DNA from: Oscillospiraceae bacterium
GTDB taxonomy: Bacteria > Bacillota > Clostridia > Oscillospirales > CAG-272
Reading direction: 5' to 3'
Assembly (NCBI GenBank): GCA_015064155.1
Contig: SVST01000003.1
Span: 62,700 to 126,699, forward strand
DNA length: 64,000 nucleotides
Positions within the stretch are counted from its first letter, which is position 1, and each line of letters starts with the position of its first letter. The position numbers and the translations under genes were made by a program. This document shows, one piece after another, positions 19,853-30,796 of this stretch. Below the pieces are notes generated by a model that searched no databases, was not told the DNA's origin, and saw nothing but the letters and a program-made list of their open reading frames with translations.

Positions 19853-22060
19853 TTACATGGGAGGCGGCTCGGGAAGCGGCGGCTCTTCGCCGTCCCAAAT
19901 CGGCAGCTCGCGGTTCGGTGCTTTCGGAGCACGCTTTTCAAAGTCAAACACCGCGCGTCCGTTTTCCAGTTTCAATGCCGCGTCAAAGCTTTTACCGGTT
20001 CGCCCCGATATAAAGCCGCTGATCACGGGCGTTCTTCCCGTTTCCGTGAGTTCCTTCAGGTTTGCAACCGAAATCACCCGATTGCAAATGCTGATATTGA
20101 CAGAAAATTTACATCCCTCTTTATAGCCGGAACAGCCGTAGAAGCTGCGTTGTCTTTTCATATCTCTGCCGCACAAAGGACATTTTGCAACCACGTCACC
20201 GAAAAAGCCGGTATCACTTTCACGGGCAAAGGTAGCGTCGGTCTTTTTGTCAAACACCTCGCGGATCTCGGCTTCGGCAAGCTTGACACTTTCCTCAACA
20301 GACATTTCTCCGTGATATACCTTTTTGAGCGCCTGACCCAATTGAGAGGTTTTGTATTTATCCATGTTGATCTGCATTTGGATCAAGGATTCGATCAAAA
20401 ATTCTCCGCCCGGTAAAATGGTATAAACATCCTTTTTCAGATCGATATATCCGCTTTTTCGTGCGTTATCGATGATTCCCGTGCGCGTTGCCTCGGTTCC
20501 AAGCTCCAAACCCTCGAAAATTGCGCGATAATCCTCGCTGTCGTCAACGGCTAAGCCGTCTTCGCTTGCCATTGCCTCCTTTGCCGCTTTCTTCTCGTCC
20601 TTGAAAGGATTCTTCAGATAATTATTGAGTGTTTCGATGGTATAATGCTTTGGAGGAGTGGTTTCCTTTTCGGTAGGCTTAAAATCAATGTTGACGGCAT
20701 CGCCCTTTTCAAGCTTTGGCAGGATTTTATCCTTTTGGTTATAATCGTCGTACTTGGTCCATCCCTTTTCCAAAACCGTCATTCCCTTTAGCACAAAGGT
20801 TTCAAGATCCCCTACGGCAATTGTAATCTCGGTGCGAGATACCACACAATCCTCGGCGCAAAAAACAGCCACAAAACGACGAAACACGGTAGAATAAACC
20901 TGCATTTCACGCTCGGAAAGCTGCGTTTTATTCGGAATCTTATAAGTAGGTGTCAAGGCAGAGTGTGATTCAATCTTGCTGTCGTCAAAAATACTTTTGT
21001 GGTCCTTGAATTTTACGGGATACCCAAGCTTTTCGCAATTCGCAAGAATTTTTCGAATCTTATCCTTTTCTGCGGTCGCCAAATATTCCGAATTGGTACG
21101 GGGATAGGTCAAATAGCCCTTTTCGTACAGCCCTTGTACCAAGGAAAGACTTTCCTGCATCGACATCTTGTATTTCTTTCCCAAAACGTTCTGCAGCTTG
21201 GAAAGTGAATACAGCTTTCCCGGAGAGAGCTTGTCCTTTTTGTTTTTGACGCCGGTCACCACAGCCCCCGTCGCATTATACAACGCGCACATTTCCTGCG
21301 CTTTTGCAAGCTGGTCCTGTTCAAATTTGTTCTTGGAGGTCAGTTCAATGACTTCTCCCTTGGTTTCTTCGCGGCTGACCATCGCATAGTATTTGCCGGG
21401 AACAAAATTTCGGATCGCCATATCCCGATCGTAAATTGCTTTGACAATCGGAACAATCACTCTTCCAACACGCAACAAGGTTCCCGTTTTCAGCGTAGCA
21501 TAGCGTGTCAGATTGACTCCGTAAAGCCAATCGATATAGGTACGGGCAAAGCCCTCGGCGGCAAGACGGTCATACTCGACCTCTTCCTTCATTTCCGAAA
21601 GAGCCTTTGCAACCGTTTCCGGCGTTTGGTCGGGAAGCCACAACCGCTTGAGTATCTTTTGCGATTTCAGCGCATTGTTGACGCAAAGACGAACAATAAT
21701 CTCACCCTCGCGGTCTGCGTCGCCTGCGTTGACAACCGTGTCCACGTCGTTGCGATTACACAAAGAGGTAATCAATTCAAACTGCCGTTTGACACCGCTG
21801 TCAACCTTTTTGTCGGTTCCGCGCCGAAGCTCAAAACGGAATTCGCTTGGAAAGCAAGGGATATTTTTTAACGACCAATGCGTTTCGCCTGCGGGAAGCG
21901 GTGAGTATTCTTCGATATCGCACAAAGAAAAGAGGTGTCCGAACGCCCATGTTACAAGATACCCTTCCCCCTCTAAATAGCCCTGTCTTTTTTGCAGATT
22001 TCCGATTCCTGCCGCAATGTTGCGCGCAAGACTTGGTTTTTCGGCAATAATCAGAATCAT
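19853..22060 (-). CDS. topB: DNA topoisomerase III
   Basis: MILIIAEKPSLARNIAAGIG; GDADREGEIIV; YPRTNSEYL; C-terminal CPLCGRDM zinc motif. Confidence 0.95.
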   Translation of the reverse strand: MILIIAEKPSLARNIAAGIGNLQKRQGYLEGEGYLVTWAFGHLFSLCDIEEYSPLPAGETHWSLKNIPCFPSEFRFELRRGTDKKVDSGVKRQFELITSLCNRNDVDTVVNAGDADREGEIIVRLCVNNALKSQKILKRLWLPDQTPETVAKALSEMKEEVEYDRLAAEGFARTYIDWLYGVNLTRYATLKTGTLLRVGRVIVPIVKAIYDRDMAIRNFVPGKYYAMVSREETKGEVIELTSKNKFEQDQLAKAQEMCALYNATGAVVTGVKNKKDKLSPGKLYSLSKLQNVLGKKYKMSMQESLSLVQGLYEKGYLTYPRTNSEYLATAEKDKIRKILANCEKLGYPVKFKDHKSIFDDSKIESHSALTPTYKIPNKTQLSEREMQVYSTVFRRFVAVFCAEDCVVSRTEITIAVGDLETFVLKGMTVLEKGWTKYDDYNQKDKILPKLEKGDAVNIDFKPTEKETTPPKHYTIETLNNYLKNPFKDEKKAAKEAMASEDGLAVDDSEDYRAIFEGLELGTEATRTGIIDNARKSGYIDLKKDVYTILPGGEFLIESLIQMQINMDKYKTSQLGQALKKVYHGEMSVEESVKLAEAEIREVFDKKTDATFARESDTGFFGDVVAKCPLCGRDMKRQRSFYGCSGYKEGCKFSVNISICNRVISVANLKELTETGRTPVISGFISGRTGKSFDAALKLENGRAVFDFEKRAPKAPNRELPIWDGEEPPLPEPPPM

Positions 22061-22092
22061 CCTTGCGTCATCCTTTCCAAACGATAAAAAAT

Positions 22093-22130
22093 ACCGCAGT
22101 CCTGCAAACAGTCACGCGCAGAACTGCGGT
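22093..22130 (-). terminator. Intrinsic terminator after the small P-loop gene
   Basis: ACCGCAGT ... ACTGCGGT stem, T-tract on the minus strand. Confidence 0.75.
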
Positions 22131-22141
22131 AGAATTATTTT

Positions 22142-22549
22142 TTACATAAATTTACGAAGTGCATCGGAAACGTCGGATTCGGGCATAGAAACCGTCATCG
22201 TCATGTTCAAGCCGATCTTGGTAACCAGCTTATCAAGCTCAGCAACCAAGATTTCAAAAGCAGGAAGATCGCCCTTGCAAATCTTGAGCGTGCTATCAAT
22301 AAACAAATCGGTTACGTCATGATTGCTTGCCAAAATGCCTGCAACGAAGCCGTACAGCGACTGTGCATCAGCTACCATATATTCGTCTACGTCGATCAGA
22401 CGCGCGGTAGGCTTAATATCGTATCTCAGCTTGACACCCTTTTCAATGCAAACAACGTCACCCTTGGTTACCTCCAAAGCGCCGTTTACAAGATTGATCA
22501 GGGTTTTGGTCTTACCGGTTCCTTTTACACCAATGATTAATTTTAACAT
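22142..22549 (-). CDS. Small P-loop NTPase-like protein
   Basis: MLKLIIGVKGTGKTKTLINLVN Walker A; LFIDSTLKI possible Walker B. Confidence 0.6.
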   Translation of the reverse strand: MLKLIIGVKGTGKTKTLINLVNGALEVTKGDVVCIEKGVKLRYDIKPTARLIDVDEYMVADAQSLYGFVAGILASNHDVTDLFIDSTLKICKGDLPAFEILVAELDKLVTKIGLNMTMTVSMPESDVSDALRKFM

Positions 22550-22652
22550 ACTATTACCTCCACTAATCCGGACGAAATTGGAAATTTCATCCTTGTATCT
22601 TCATTATAACAAATTTCAATTCCAAAGTCAAGAGGTTTTGCACGCTTCTTTC

Positions 22653-23993
22653 TTAATTTTTCAGTCTTTCTTCCAATTCTGCGCGCAAATTTTCATATCC
22701 GGGCTTGCCGAGAAGCGCAAACATGTTCTTTTTATAGGATTCAACACCGGGCTGGTCAAAGGGATTTACCGCAAGAAGGTAACCCGAGATTGCACAGACC
22801 AGCTCAAAGAAGTACAGAAGCTCGCCCAAAGCATAGGCGGAACGGTCACTGACCTCAATCAAAATGTTGGGAACGCCGCCGTCAACGTGAGCAAGGACAG
22901 TTCCCTGCATTGCCGTCTTCTTTACCAAATTGAGTTCTTTTCCGGAAAGGAAGTTCAAGCCGTCCACGTTATCGGGGTCAACGGGAATTTCAAAGCGGCT
23001 GCCGGTATCGGCAATATCAATCACCGTTTCAAAGATGTTGCGATTACCGTCCTGAATAAACTGACCGAGCGAATGCAGATCGGTCGAGAAAATTACCGAT
23101 GCGGGATAGATGCCCTTGCCGTCTTTTCCCTCACTTTCACCGAACAGCTGCTTCCACCATTCGTTGAACATCGCGGAAAAGGGTTCATAGCTTGCCAATA
23201 CCTCAATGCACTTGCCCTTGCGGTACAGAATGTTACGGATTGCCGCATACCGGTAGCAATCGTTCTTGGAAAGATCTGCGTCGGTATATGCATGGGAGGC
23301 GGCTGCTGCGCCATTCATCAATTCTTCGATGTCGATTCCTGCCGTTGCAATGGGCAAAAGTCCAACCGCGGTCAAAACCGAGAATCTTCCTCCAACGTCA
23401 TCCGGAACAACAAAGGTTTCATAGCCTTCTGCGGTAGAAAACTGCTTCAAGGTTCCGCGTGCCTTATCGGTGGTTACGAAAATACGTTCTCTTGCGCCCT
23501 CTTTTCCGTACTTTTTCTCCAAAAGCGCTCGGAAAACACGGAACGCAATTGCGGGCTCGGTGGTAGTACCCGATTTCGAAATAACGTTCACGCAAACGTC
23601 CCGACCCTCGCAAAGTGCCAGAATCTCGTTTAATGCGTCGGAGCTGATGCTGTTTCCTGCAAAATAGATATCGGGAGTGTCCTTTTTCAAATTATTGTAC
23701 AAGGGTGACTTCAGATATTCGATTACAGCGCGCGCTCCGAGATAAGAGCCGCCGATACCGATCACAACCAAGATATCACAGCTTTTCTGAATTTTTTTCG
23801 CTGCAACTTGAATACGGGCAAACTCTTCTTTGTCGTATGCTTCGGGAAGATTCACCCAGCCGAGGAAATCACTGCCGGGACCACTCTTCTCACGAAGCAT
23901 GCGGTCTGCGGTGTTTACCTGCACTTGCATAAAGTCAATTTCATGTTTCCGAACGAAGCCGGACACATATTTGTCGTTTAATTTGATGGACAT
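22653..23993 (-). CDS. pgi: Glucose-6-phosphate isomerase
   Basis: [29 protein letters not shown]; family-typical start at 23993 inside the 24080 ORF. Confidence 0.95.
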   Translation of the reverse strand: MSIKLNDKYVSGFVRKHEIDFMQVQVNTADRMLREKSGPGSDFLGWVNLPEAYDKEEFARIQVAAKKIQKSCDILVVIGIGGSYLGARAVIEYLKSPLYNNLKKDTPDIYFAGNSISSDALNEILALCEGRDVCVNVISKSGTTTEPAIAFRVFRALLEKKYGKEGARERIFVTTDKARGTLKQFSTAEGYETFVVPDDVGGRFSVLTAVGLLPIATAGIDIEELMNGAAAASHAYTDADLSKNDCYRYAAIRNILYRKGKCIEVLASYEPFSAMFNEWWKQLFGESEGKDGKGIYPASVIFSTDLHSLGQFIQDGNRNIFETVIDIADTGSRFEIPVDPDNVDGLNFLSGKELNLVKKTAMQGTVLAHVDGGVPNILIEVSDRSAYALGELLYFFELVCAISGYLLAVNPFDQPGVESYKKNMFALLGKPGYENLRAELEERLKN

Positions 23994-24093
23994 AAAGCAA
24001 AAACCTTTCTTTGATGGAATTACCCATCTATTATACAACATTTCCTCTGAAAAAGCAATACAAAAAACGACAAAAAACAAATATTTTTAACGT

Positions 24094-25299
24094 TTAAATA
24101 AGCAAAAAAGATGCCATCATTTTTTTGAAGATTCCAAAGAACCCAATTCTTGGAACGTCGCACTGTGCAAGAATGGGAACGCTTCCGATTTTTTGCTCTC
24201 CTTGATAATATTCCACGTATCCGAGGATATCCCCCTGATGTACGGGGGCACTTACCGTGGAACCGATCAAATTATGCTTCACCTGAATTTGTTTGATTGC
24301 CGCACGCGGCAAAACGCAACGAAAACCGTCGTAAGAAATGGGACATTGTGACGCGGTTCCGCCCACAACCTGCAGCGGATCGAGCTCTCCTCCGTCAGCC
24401 TCATAAACACCAAAGCTTGAAAAGCCCCAATCGAGAAGCTGCGTTGCAATCGCATTTCGGGAATCTCTCGACTCAGCCCCCATAATCACACAAATCAGCG
24501 ACGTATTCTCGCGCTCCGCAGTAACGCTGACGCAGAAGCCCGCCAAAGAGGTAGAGCCGGTTTTCAAGCCGGTACAACCCGGATAGAAACGAACCAACCG
24601 ATTGGTATTGGTCAATCCAAATTCTCCGTTTCGAATCGTATCCATCCAAATCGAGCTATATTTTAAGATGTCTTCGTGCGCAATTAAAGCGCGCGACATG
24701 ATCGCAATATCGTTCGCGCTTGTCAGGTGCCGTTCAGCCGTATCGTCAAGTCCCGTTACGTTTTCAAAAACGGTATCCTGCATGCCAAGCTCCCCGGCGC
24801 GCTTGTTCATCTTTTCCACAAAAGCAGGAACACTGCCCGCAACGTATTCCGCCAAGGCAACCGCCGCATCGTTTGCCGACGCAATGACCACACTCTTGAG
24901 CAAATCCTCCAGGGACATTTGCTCCCCCTCCTTCAGGTAAACCTGGGAGCCTCCCATTGATGCCGCGTTTGCCGACACGGTAATCGTACTGTCCAAACGA
25001 ACGACCTCGTCCTCCAGTGCCTCCATGACCAATAAAAGCGTCATGATTTTGGTCACCGATGCGGGCGGCAGTGCCTCATGAACGTTTTGTTCGTACAAAA
25101 CCGTTCCCGTGTTGGCTTCCATCAAGATTGCGCTTTTGCAATCCAAATGAAGCATTCCCTCCGAAATGCCGAGATCGGGGGCTGTCCCCTCGGTGTTACC
25201 TTGCGGATCAATCTCTTCCGCACAGATGGGAATCGTGCCCGTAAGCAACACGATCACCGTTAAAAAAAGCGTAAAAATTCGCCGCAACGTTTTTTTCAT
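24094..25299 (-). CDS. D-alanyl-D-alanine carboxypeptidase (DacB/DacF family)
   Basis: PASVTKIM (SxxK), SANDAA (SxN), KTGSTSLAG (KTG); signal peptide. Confidence 0.93.
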   Translation of the reverse strand: MKKTLRRIFTLFLTVIVLLTGTIPICAEEIDPQGNTEGTAPDLGISEGMLHLDCKSAILMEANTGTVLYEQNVHEALPPASVTKIMTLLLVMEALEDEVVRLDSTITVSANAASMGGSQVYLKEGEQMSLEDLLKSVVIASANDAAVALAEYVAGSVPAFVEKMNKRAGELGMQDTVFENVTGLDDTAERHLTSANDIAIMSRALIAHEDILKYSSIWMDTIRNGEFGLTNTNRLVRFYPGCTGLKTGSTSLAGFCVSVTAERENTSLICVIMGAESRDSRNAIATQLLDWGFSSFGVYEADGGELDPLQVVGGTASQCPISYDGFRCVLPRAAIKQIQVKHNLIGSTVSAPVHQGDILGYVEYYQGEQKIGSVPILAQCDVPRIGFFGIFKKMMASFLLI

Positions 25300-25317
25300 T
25301 TACAATCACCTCGGCAT

Positions 25318-25344
25318 ATTCTATGAAAAAGTAAAAGAAAATAT
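25318..25344 (-). promoter_or_regulatory. Predicted sigma-E-like sporulation promoter of the D,D-carboxypeptidase gene
   Basis: Minus strand ATATT (25340-25344) - 14 nt - CATAGAAT (25318-25325), just upstream of the start at 25299. Confidence 0.6.
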
Positions 25345-25370
25345 GACAAGCAAAGGCAATCGTCAAAAAA

Positions 25371-25404
25371 GCTCCGACAGACCCTTGAAAGCATCTGTCG
25401 GAGC
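25371..25404 (-). terminator. Intrinsic terminator after galM
   Basis: GCTCCGACAGA ... TCTGTCGGAGC with T-tract on the minus strand. Confidence 0.85.
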
Positions 25405-25411
25405 ACCTGAT

Positions 25412-26473
25412 TTACTGTTTTACCGAGAATTGATAAATGGTTGTATAGTCATACTTTTCACCCGGATTCAATACGATGTTGTCAAAACCGGGGTGATGAA
25501 TGGCATCGGGAGTCTTTTGCGTTTCCAGACAGAAGAGCGACTGCAAATTCTGCGGATATCCGCCCTTGAGAGGATGCTCGGGGTTATTGAGGAAATTGCC
25601 GCTGTAGAACTGTACGCAAGGCTGATTTGTAAATACCTGCATCATTCGTCCGCTGTTGGGCTCGTAAACCGCAATGCGCTGTACCGGCTCCTTGGTTTCA
25701 CCGCCCGTGAAGCAGAAGCAATGGTCATAGCCGCCTGCAATGCCAAGATCTGTATTGGTGAGATCGAAATCTCTGCCAATGGTCTTGGGCTCACGGAAAT
25801 CGAAAGGAGTGTCCTCAACCGATTGGCGAATGCCCGTAGGAATCAAGCCCTCGTCCGTGGGCAAATAGCGATCGGCATCCATCTGCAAAACGTGATCGAA
25901 GATTTTCCCCGACGCATAACCGCCAAGGTTAAAATAGGCGTGGTTTGTAAGATTGACGATGGTTTTTTGATCGGTGGTTGCCTCATAACGGATCGAAAGC
26001 GCGTTCGACGCAAGAAGCGCATAGGTAACGGTTACCTGCAAGGTACCGGGATAGCCCTCCTCTCCGTCAGGAGAGGTGTAGGTAAGCACCAACTTGGGTT
26101 CGTCACCGTCAATCGGCTTCACCTGCCATACGCGATGAGAAAAACCAACCCTACCGCCGTGCAGAGCGTTTCCGTTGTTGTTTCTGTAGATCTTATAGTT
26201 TTTATCGTCCAAGGAATACTCACCCTTGGCAATACGGTTGGCGGTTCTACCCACCAAAGCACCGATATATCCGTTTCCAAGCACGTAATCGCGCAAGGAA
26301 TCATAGCCGCCTACCACGTCGGAAAGTCTTCCCCAACGGTCTGGTACACGGATCTCCATGATCGCACCGCCAAACTCACAGATACGCGCGGTTACACCGT
26401 TCTGATTTTTGAGTGTATACGTATAAATTTCCTGACCGCCATCCAGCGTGCCGAAATAGTTCTTGGTAATCAT
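25412..26473 (-). CDS. galM: Aldose 1-epimerase (galactose mutarotase)
   Basis: GRTANRIAKGEYSLD; NNNGNALHGG; NLTNHAYFNLGG. Confidence 0.94.
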   Translation of the reverse strand: MITKNYFGTLDGGQEIYTYTLKNQNGVTARICEFGGAIMEIRVPDRWGRLSDVVGGYDSLRDYVLGNGYIGALVGRTANRIAKGEYSLDDKNYKIYRNNNGNALHGGRVGFSHRVWQVKPIDGDEPKLVLTYTSPDGEEGYPGTLQVTVTYALLASNALSIRYEATTDQKTIVNLTNHAYFNLGGYASGKIFDHVLQMDADRYLPTDEGLIPTGIRQSVEDTPFDFREPKTIGRDFDLTNTDLGIAGGYDHCFCFTGGETKEPVQRIAVYEPNSGRMMQVFTNQPCVQFYSGNFLNNPEHPLKGGYPQNLQSLFCLETQKTPDAIHHPGFDNIVLNPGEKYDYTTIYQFSVKQ

Positions 26474-26479
26474 GGGTTG

Positions 26480-27496
26480 TTACTCCTCGTATCCGTTCGG
26501 ATTTTTGCGCATCCAGTTGGCAAGATCCTCACACATCTCTTCGATGCCGTTTTCGGCTCTCCAGCCAAGCTCGTTATATGCTTTTTCGGGATTTGCGTAG
26601 CAGGTAGCAATGTCACCGGGACGGCGGTCAACGATCTTATAGTTGACGGTGAGTCCGGTTGCTTTTTCGTATGCCTTTACAATTTCCAAAACCGAATAGC
26701 CGGTTCCCGTTCCAATATTGAAGTAATCAACACCGGTTACCTTTTCCGCCTTTTCCAAAGCCTTGAGATGTGCCTTTGCCAAATCAACGACGTGAATGTA
26801 ATCACGCACACCGGTTCCGTCCTTGGTGTCGTAGTCGTTGCCGAACACCGACAGATAAGGAAGCTGTCCTGCTGCCACCTTTGCAACGTAAGGCAAAAGG
26901 TTATTCGGAATGCCGCGCGGATTTTCACCGATCAAGCCGCTTTTGTGCGCACCGATCGGGTTAAAGTAACGAAGAATCGAAACGCTCCACTCGTTATCGG
27001 AAACCCAGATATCCTTCAGGATACGCTCGATCATCAGCTTGGTTTCACCGTAAGGATTGGTGGTAGACAACGGAAAATCCTCGCTGATCGGAACTGTCTT
27101 CGGCATGCCGTAAACCGTTGCCGAGGAGCTGAACACGATTTTCTTTGCGTGATACTTGGACATCAGCTCCACCAGATTGAGCGTGCTGACAAGGTTGTTA
27201 TAGTAGTACAGTCCGGGCTTCTGTACCGATTCGCCAACCGCCTTCAAGCCTGCAAAATGAATTGCAGAATCGATTTCGGGGTTTTCCAAGAAAACCTTTT
27301 CCAACGCATCCTTATCGCAAAGATCAACGCGGTAGAACGGAAAATCCTTCCCCGTAATTTCCTTTACACGCTCCAAGGATTTTGCGCTGCTGTTGCACAG
27401 ATTATCAACGACAACGATATCATATCCTGCATTTAAAAATTCCACCGCGGTGTGAGAGCCGATAAAACCGGCTCCGCCTGTAATCAAAATCGACAT
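26480..27496 (-). CDS. galE: UDP-glucose 4-epimerase
   Basis: [38 protein letters not shown]. Confidence 0.96.
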   Translation of the reverse strand: MSILITGGAGFIGSHTAVEFLNAGYDIVVVDNLCNSSAKSLERVKEITGKDFPFYRVDLCDKDALEKVFLENPEIDSAIHFAGLKAVGESVQKPGLYYYNNLVSTLNLVELMSKYHAKKIVFSSSATVYGMPKTVPISEDFPLSTTNPYGETKLMIERILKDIWVSDNEWSVSILRYFNPIGAHKSGLIGENPRGIPNNLLPYVAKVAAGQLPYLSVFGNDYDTKDGTGVRDYIHVVDLAKAHLKALEKAEKVTGVDYFNIGTGTGYSVLEIVKAYEKATGLTVNYKIVDRRPGDIATCYANPEKAYNELGWRAENGIEEMCEDLANWMRKNPNGYEE

Positions 27497-27525
27497 TTTA
27501 CTCTCCTTTTCTCAAAACGCGTAGG

Positions 27526-28443
27526 TTATGCCCAAAGATTTTCGGGATATTCGCCACTGTCAATCATGGCGCGGATCGATGCCTTTACAACCGGCTTATC
27601 CTCTGCATAGGTCACACCGTACCAAACCGATTTGGTCGGGTATACGCGAACGTCGCAGTATCCCTTTGTGCGCTGCGTATCAACCGATGCGGGCAGATAA
27701 TACTCGGCTTTCATGGGATTGTCACCGAGGTTGGACAAGAACTTGACAAAATCCTCTTCCAAATGGTCGAAAATATCGGGAGTAAAGCCCCAGCAGTTCA
27801 TGGAAACGATGGTATCCATGGGAAGATCGATCCAAGTTTCTCCGTCGTCATCCAAGTATGCGGCACCGTCAGCCGTTTTTTGAATCTTCGTGCGCTCGGT
27901 TACACCGCCGAGCATTTGGTTTGCATCGACCACGCACTGTCCTCTCGAAACGGTTCCATTATCGGTCAGGGTATTGGCAAGACGGAAGCCCACCATGCAA
28001 TGATGTGCAACACCGTTTTCGGCGGTCGCGTTTTTCAGATGCTTTGCGAGCTGCATAAAGGTATCTCTTCCGTAGAAGTCATCGGCATTGATGACCGCAA
28101 AGTTATCCTTTACTACGTTGCGCACGCAATAAATGGCATGTCCCGTACCCCAAGGCTTGGTTCTGCCCTCGGGAAGCGAAAAGCCTCTCGGGAGATCGTC
28201 GCCCTTTTGGAACGCGTATGTAACCTTGATTTTTTTCTCGATACGGCTTCCGACCGTTTCGCGGAATGCATCAAGATTTTCTTCCTTTATGATAAAGACA
28301 ACGTGGTCAAAGCCTGCCTGTACCGCATCGTAAATCGAAAAATCCAAAATAAATTCGCCGTGATCGGTCATCGGGTCAAGTTGCTTCAGTCCACCGTAAC
28401 GAGAGCCCATACCGGCAGCTAAAATCACAAGAGTCATATTCAT
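27526..28443 (-). CDS. Sugar-phosphate nucleotidyltransferase family protein
   Basis: VILAAGMGSRYGGLKQLDP; GTGHAIYCVR; VINADDFYG. Confidence 0.85.
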   Translation of the reverse strand: MNMTLVILAAGMGSRYGGLKQLDPMTDHGEFILDFSIYDAVQAGFDHVVFIIKEENLDAFRETVGSRIEKKIKVTYAFQKGDDLPRGFSLPEGRTKPWGTGHAIYCVRNVVKDNFAVINADDFYGRDTFMQLAKHLKNATAENGVAHHCMVGFRLANTLTDNGTVSRGQCVVDANQMLGGVTERTKIQKTADGAAYLDDDGETWIDLPMDTIVSMNCWGFTPDIFDHLEEDFVKFLSNLGDNPMKAEYYLPASVDTQRTKGYCDVRVYPTKSVWYGVTYAEDKPVVKASIRAMIDSGEYPENLWA

Positions 28444-28568
28444 GCACCTCCGAAAAAATGATAAAATATTTCATCCTTTAGTATACACGAAAAAGACGAA
28501 ATTGTAAAGTCCTTTTTCAATTTTTTATAAAACTTTCTTGATAATTTTTCAATGTACCCAAAGCAAGC

Positions 28569-28606
28569 GGGAGAACAATCGCAATCCGTAAAGCGGTTGT
28601 TCTCCC
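28569..28606. terminator. Terminator-like hairpin after the his operon
   Basis: GGGAGAACAA ... TTGTTCTCCC; weak T-tract. Confidence 0.55.
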
Positions 28607-28622
28607 ATTGTAAAAAGCACCG

Positions 28623-29273
28623 TTATTTCGTCATTTTTTCCTGCTTTACCTTATGGTCGATGACGTGACGGGATGCCAGCTCTCGGTTGATATCCTCCAA
28701 GGAAATTCCCATCTCGATCATCAAAACCATGACATGGTAAACAAGATCCGAGATCTCATAAATCGTTTCAGCCTTGTCGTCTGCTTTACCCGCGATAATA
28801 ACCTCGGTACACTCCTCGCCTACCTTTTTCAGAATTTTGTCAATTCCCTTTTCAAAAAGATACGTGGTGTAGGAGCCCTCTTTTTTCTCGATCTTGCGTC
28901 CGCGGATAACGTCCATCAGCCCCTGCAAGGAAAAAGGAGAGAGTGTATCGCTTTCAAACACGTAGTCGTTGAAGCAGGAATCGGTACCCGTATGACAGGC
29001 AGGTCCGTCCTTTCTCACCAATACGGTCAAGGCGTCGCGGTCACAATCCGCCATAATGTTAACGATGTGCTGACGATTGCCCGAGGTTTCACCCTTTCTC
29101 CAAAGCTCTTGTCTGGAACGCGACCAGAAGCAGGTCATCTCTTCCTTGATGCTGATCTCAAGCGACTCACGGTTCATATACGCAACGGTAAGCACCTTTT
29201 TGGAATCGGCATCCACCACAACAGCGGGAATCAAACCCTTTTCATCAAATTTCAATTCGTCTATGTTCAACAT
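28623..29273 (-). CDS. hisIE: Bifunctional phosphoribosyl-AMP cyclohydrolase / phosphoribosyl-ATP pyrophosphatase
   Basis: VLTVAYMNRESLE, GDRDALTVLV-type and CHTG motifs, plus GEECTEVIIAGK HisE domain. Confidence 0.95.
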   Translation of the reverse strand: MLNIDELKFDEKGLIPAVVVDADSKKVLTVAYMNRESLEISIKEEMTCFWSRSRQELWRKGETSGNRQHIVNIMADCDRDALTVLVRKDGPACHTGTDSCFNDYVFESDTLSPFSLQGLMDVIRGRKIEKKEGSYTTYLFEKGIDKILKKVGEECTEVIIAGKADDKAETIYEISDLVYHVMVLMIEMGISLEDINRELASRHVIDHKVKQEKMTK

Positions 29274-29277
29274 TGTT

Positions 29278-30051
29278 TTATCCTTCTTTCTGTGTAATTC
29301 TGACATCGATTCCGTTGGCTTTCAGCGTCTGTTTCAGGTCGGGAATCGCGACCTCTCCGAAATGGAAGATCGATGCGGCAAGTCCAGCATCTACCTTTGG
29401 CAAGGTTTTAAACAGCGTTACGAAATCCTCCTGACAGCCGGCTCCTCCCGATGCAATGACGGGAACGTCTACCACGTTGCAAACAGCCTCCAGCATTTCC
29501 AAATCAAAGCCTTTTTTCACACCGTCGGTATCGATGCTGTTCAGCACAATCTCACCGGCACCTGCCGCAACACCGTTTTTGATCCATTCAATGGCATCGA
29601 TTCCGGTGTCCTCGCGTCCGCCCTTGGCAAAGACGCGGAATCCGCCGTCAACGCGCTTTGCATCAACCGAAAGCACGACGCACTGATCGCCGTATTTTCT
29701 GGCGGCTTCTCCGATCAGCGAGGGGTTTCTGATTGCCCCCGAATTGACGCTCACCTTGTCGGCACCGCATTTCAGCACGCGGTCAAAATCCTCTACGGTA
29801 TTGATACCGCCGCCTACCGTCAAAGGAATAAAAATCGTTTTTGCGACCTTGCAAAGAATGTCGGTAAAAAGCGCTCTTCCCTCTGCGGATGCGGTAATAT
29901 CATAGAAAACCAATTCATCCGCACCGCATTCGCTGTAAAACTGTGCCAGCTTGACAGGGGAGGATACGTCGGCAAGACCTAAAAAGTTGACGCCCTTTAC
30001 AACACGTCCGTTCTTGACGTCAAGGCACGGAATAATTCTTTTTGTAATCAT
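29278..30051 (-). CDS. hisF: Imidazole glycerol phosphate synthase subunit HisF
   Basis: RIIPCLDVKNGRVVKGVNF; VGGGINTVEDF. Confidence 0.97.
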   Translation of the reverse strand: MITKRIIPCLDVKNGRVVKGVNFLGLADVSSPVKLAQFYSECGADELVFYDITASAEGRALFTDILCKVAKTIFIPLTVGGGINTVEDFDRVLKCGADKVSVNSGAIRNPSLIGEAARKYGDQCVVLSVDAKRVDGGFRVFAKGGREDTGIDAIEWIKNGVAAGAGEIVLNSIDTDGVKKGFDLEMLEAVCNVVDVPVIASGGAGCQEDFVTLFKTLPKVDAGLAASIFHFGEVAIPDLKQTLKANGIDVRITQKEG

Positions 30052-30773
30052 AGATTTTCCTCCCTTGCCGCCGGTAAAGCCTCGCTCAAATCGATCGCAC
30101 CCGTATACAGTGCTTTCCCGAGAATGGCTCCGTACAGCTTCATTCCGGCAAGCAGTCTGACATCCTCAACCGTAGTAACACCGCCCGACGCGGTAATCTT
30201 AATCGGGAAACGAGTGCTCAGCTCGGCATAAAGCGCAAGATTGGTTCCCGACAGCAAGCCATCCTTGGAGATGTCGGTACAGATCACGCAATCCACGCCT
30301 TTCTTTGTCAGCTGCTCGCAAAAGGCAAAGCAATCCAATCGGCTTACCTCTTGCCAGCCCTTGATTGCAACCATGCCGTCCTTAATATCCACACCAACGG
30401 CAATTTTTTCTCCGTATGCGGCAAGCGCGGCATCCAAAAAGTCAGGATCGGTAACCGCTGCCGTACCGATAATCACGCGAAACGCACCGGCATCGATATA
30501 TGCCTTGACGGTATCCATAGAACGGATTCCGCCGCCTACCTCAACCGCAAGACCGCTTTCGCGGATCAATCGTTTCACAACCTCTAAATTGGGGGTATTG
30601 CCATCGCGCGCCCCCTCCAGATCTACGACGTGGAGATATTTTGCGCCGCAAGCGGCAAAGCCCTTGGCAACACTGACGGGATCATCACTGTACACCGTCA
30701 TTTGATGATAATCGCCCCGAATCAGGCGGACAGCCTTTCCGTCTACCAGGTCAATCGCAGGAAACAAATTCAT
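30048..30773 (-). CDS. hisA: ProFAR isomerase HisA
   Basis: MNLFPAIDLVDGKAVRLIRGDY; EVGGGIRSMDTV. Confidence 0.97.
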   Translation of the reverse strand: MNLFPAIDLVDGKAVRLIRGDYHQMTVYSDDPVSVAKGFAACGAKYLHVVDLEGARDGNTPNLEVVKRLIRESGLAVEVGGGIRSMDTVKAYIDAGAFRVIIGTAAVTDPDFLDAALAAYGEKIAVGVDIKDGMVAIKGWQEVSRLDCFAFCEQLTKKGVDCVICTDISKDGLLSGTNLALYAELSTRFPIKITASGGVTTVEDVRLLAGMKLYGAILGKALYTGAIDLSEALPAAREENL

Positions 30774-30796
30774 TATATATGGCATCCTTTCTGTCG

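Noticed and set aside
25166-27436. 756-aa plus-strand ORF
   Set aside because: Antisense shadow of dacB/galM/galE; the minus-strand frames carry strong family motifs while this translation has none.
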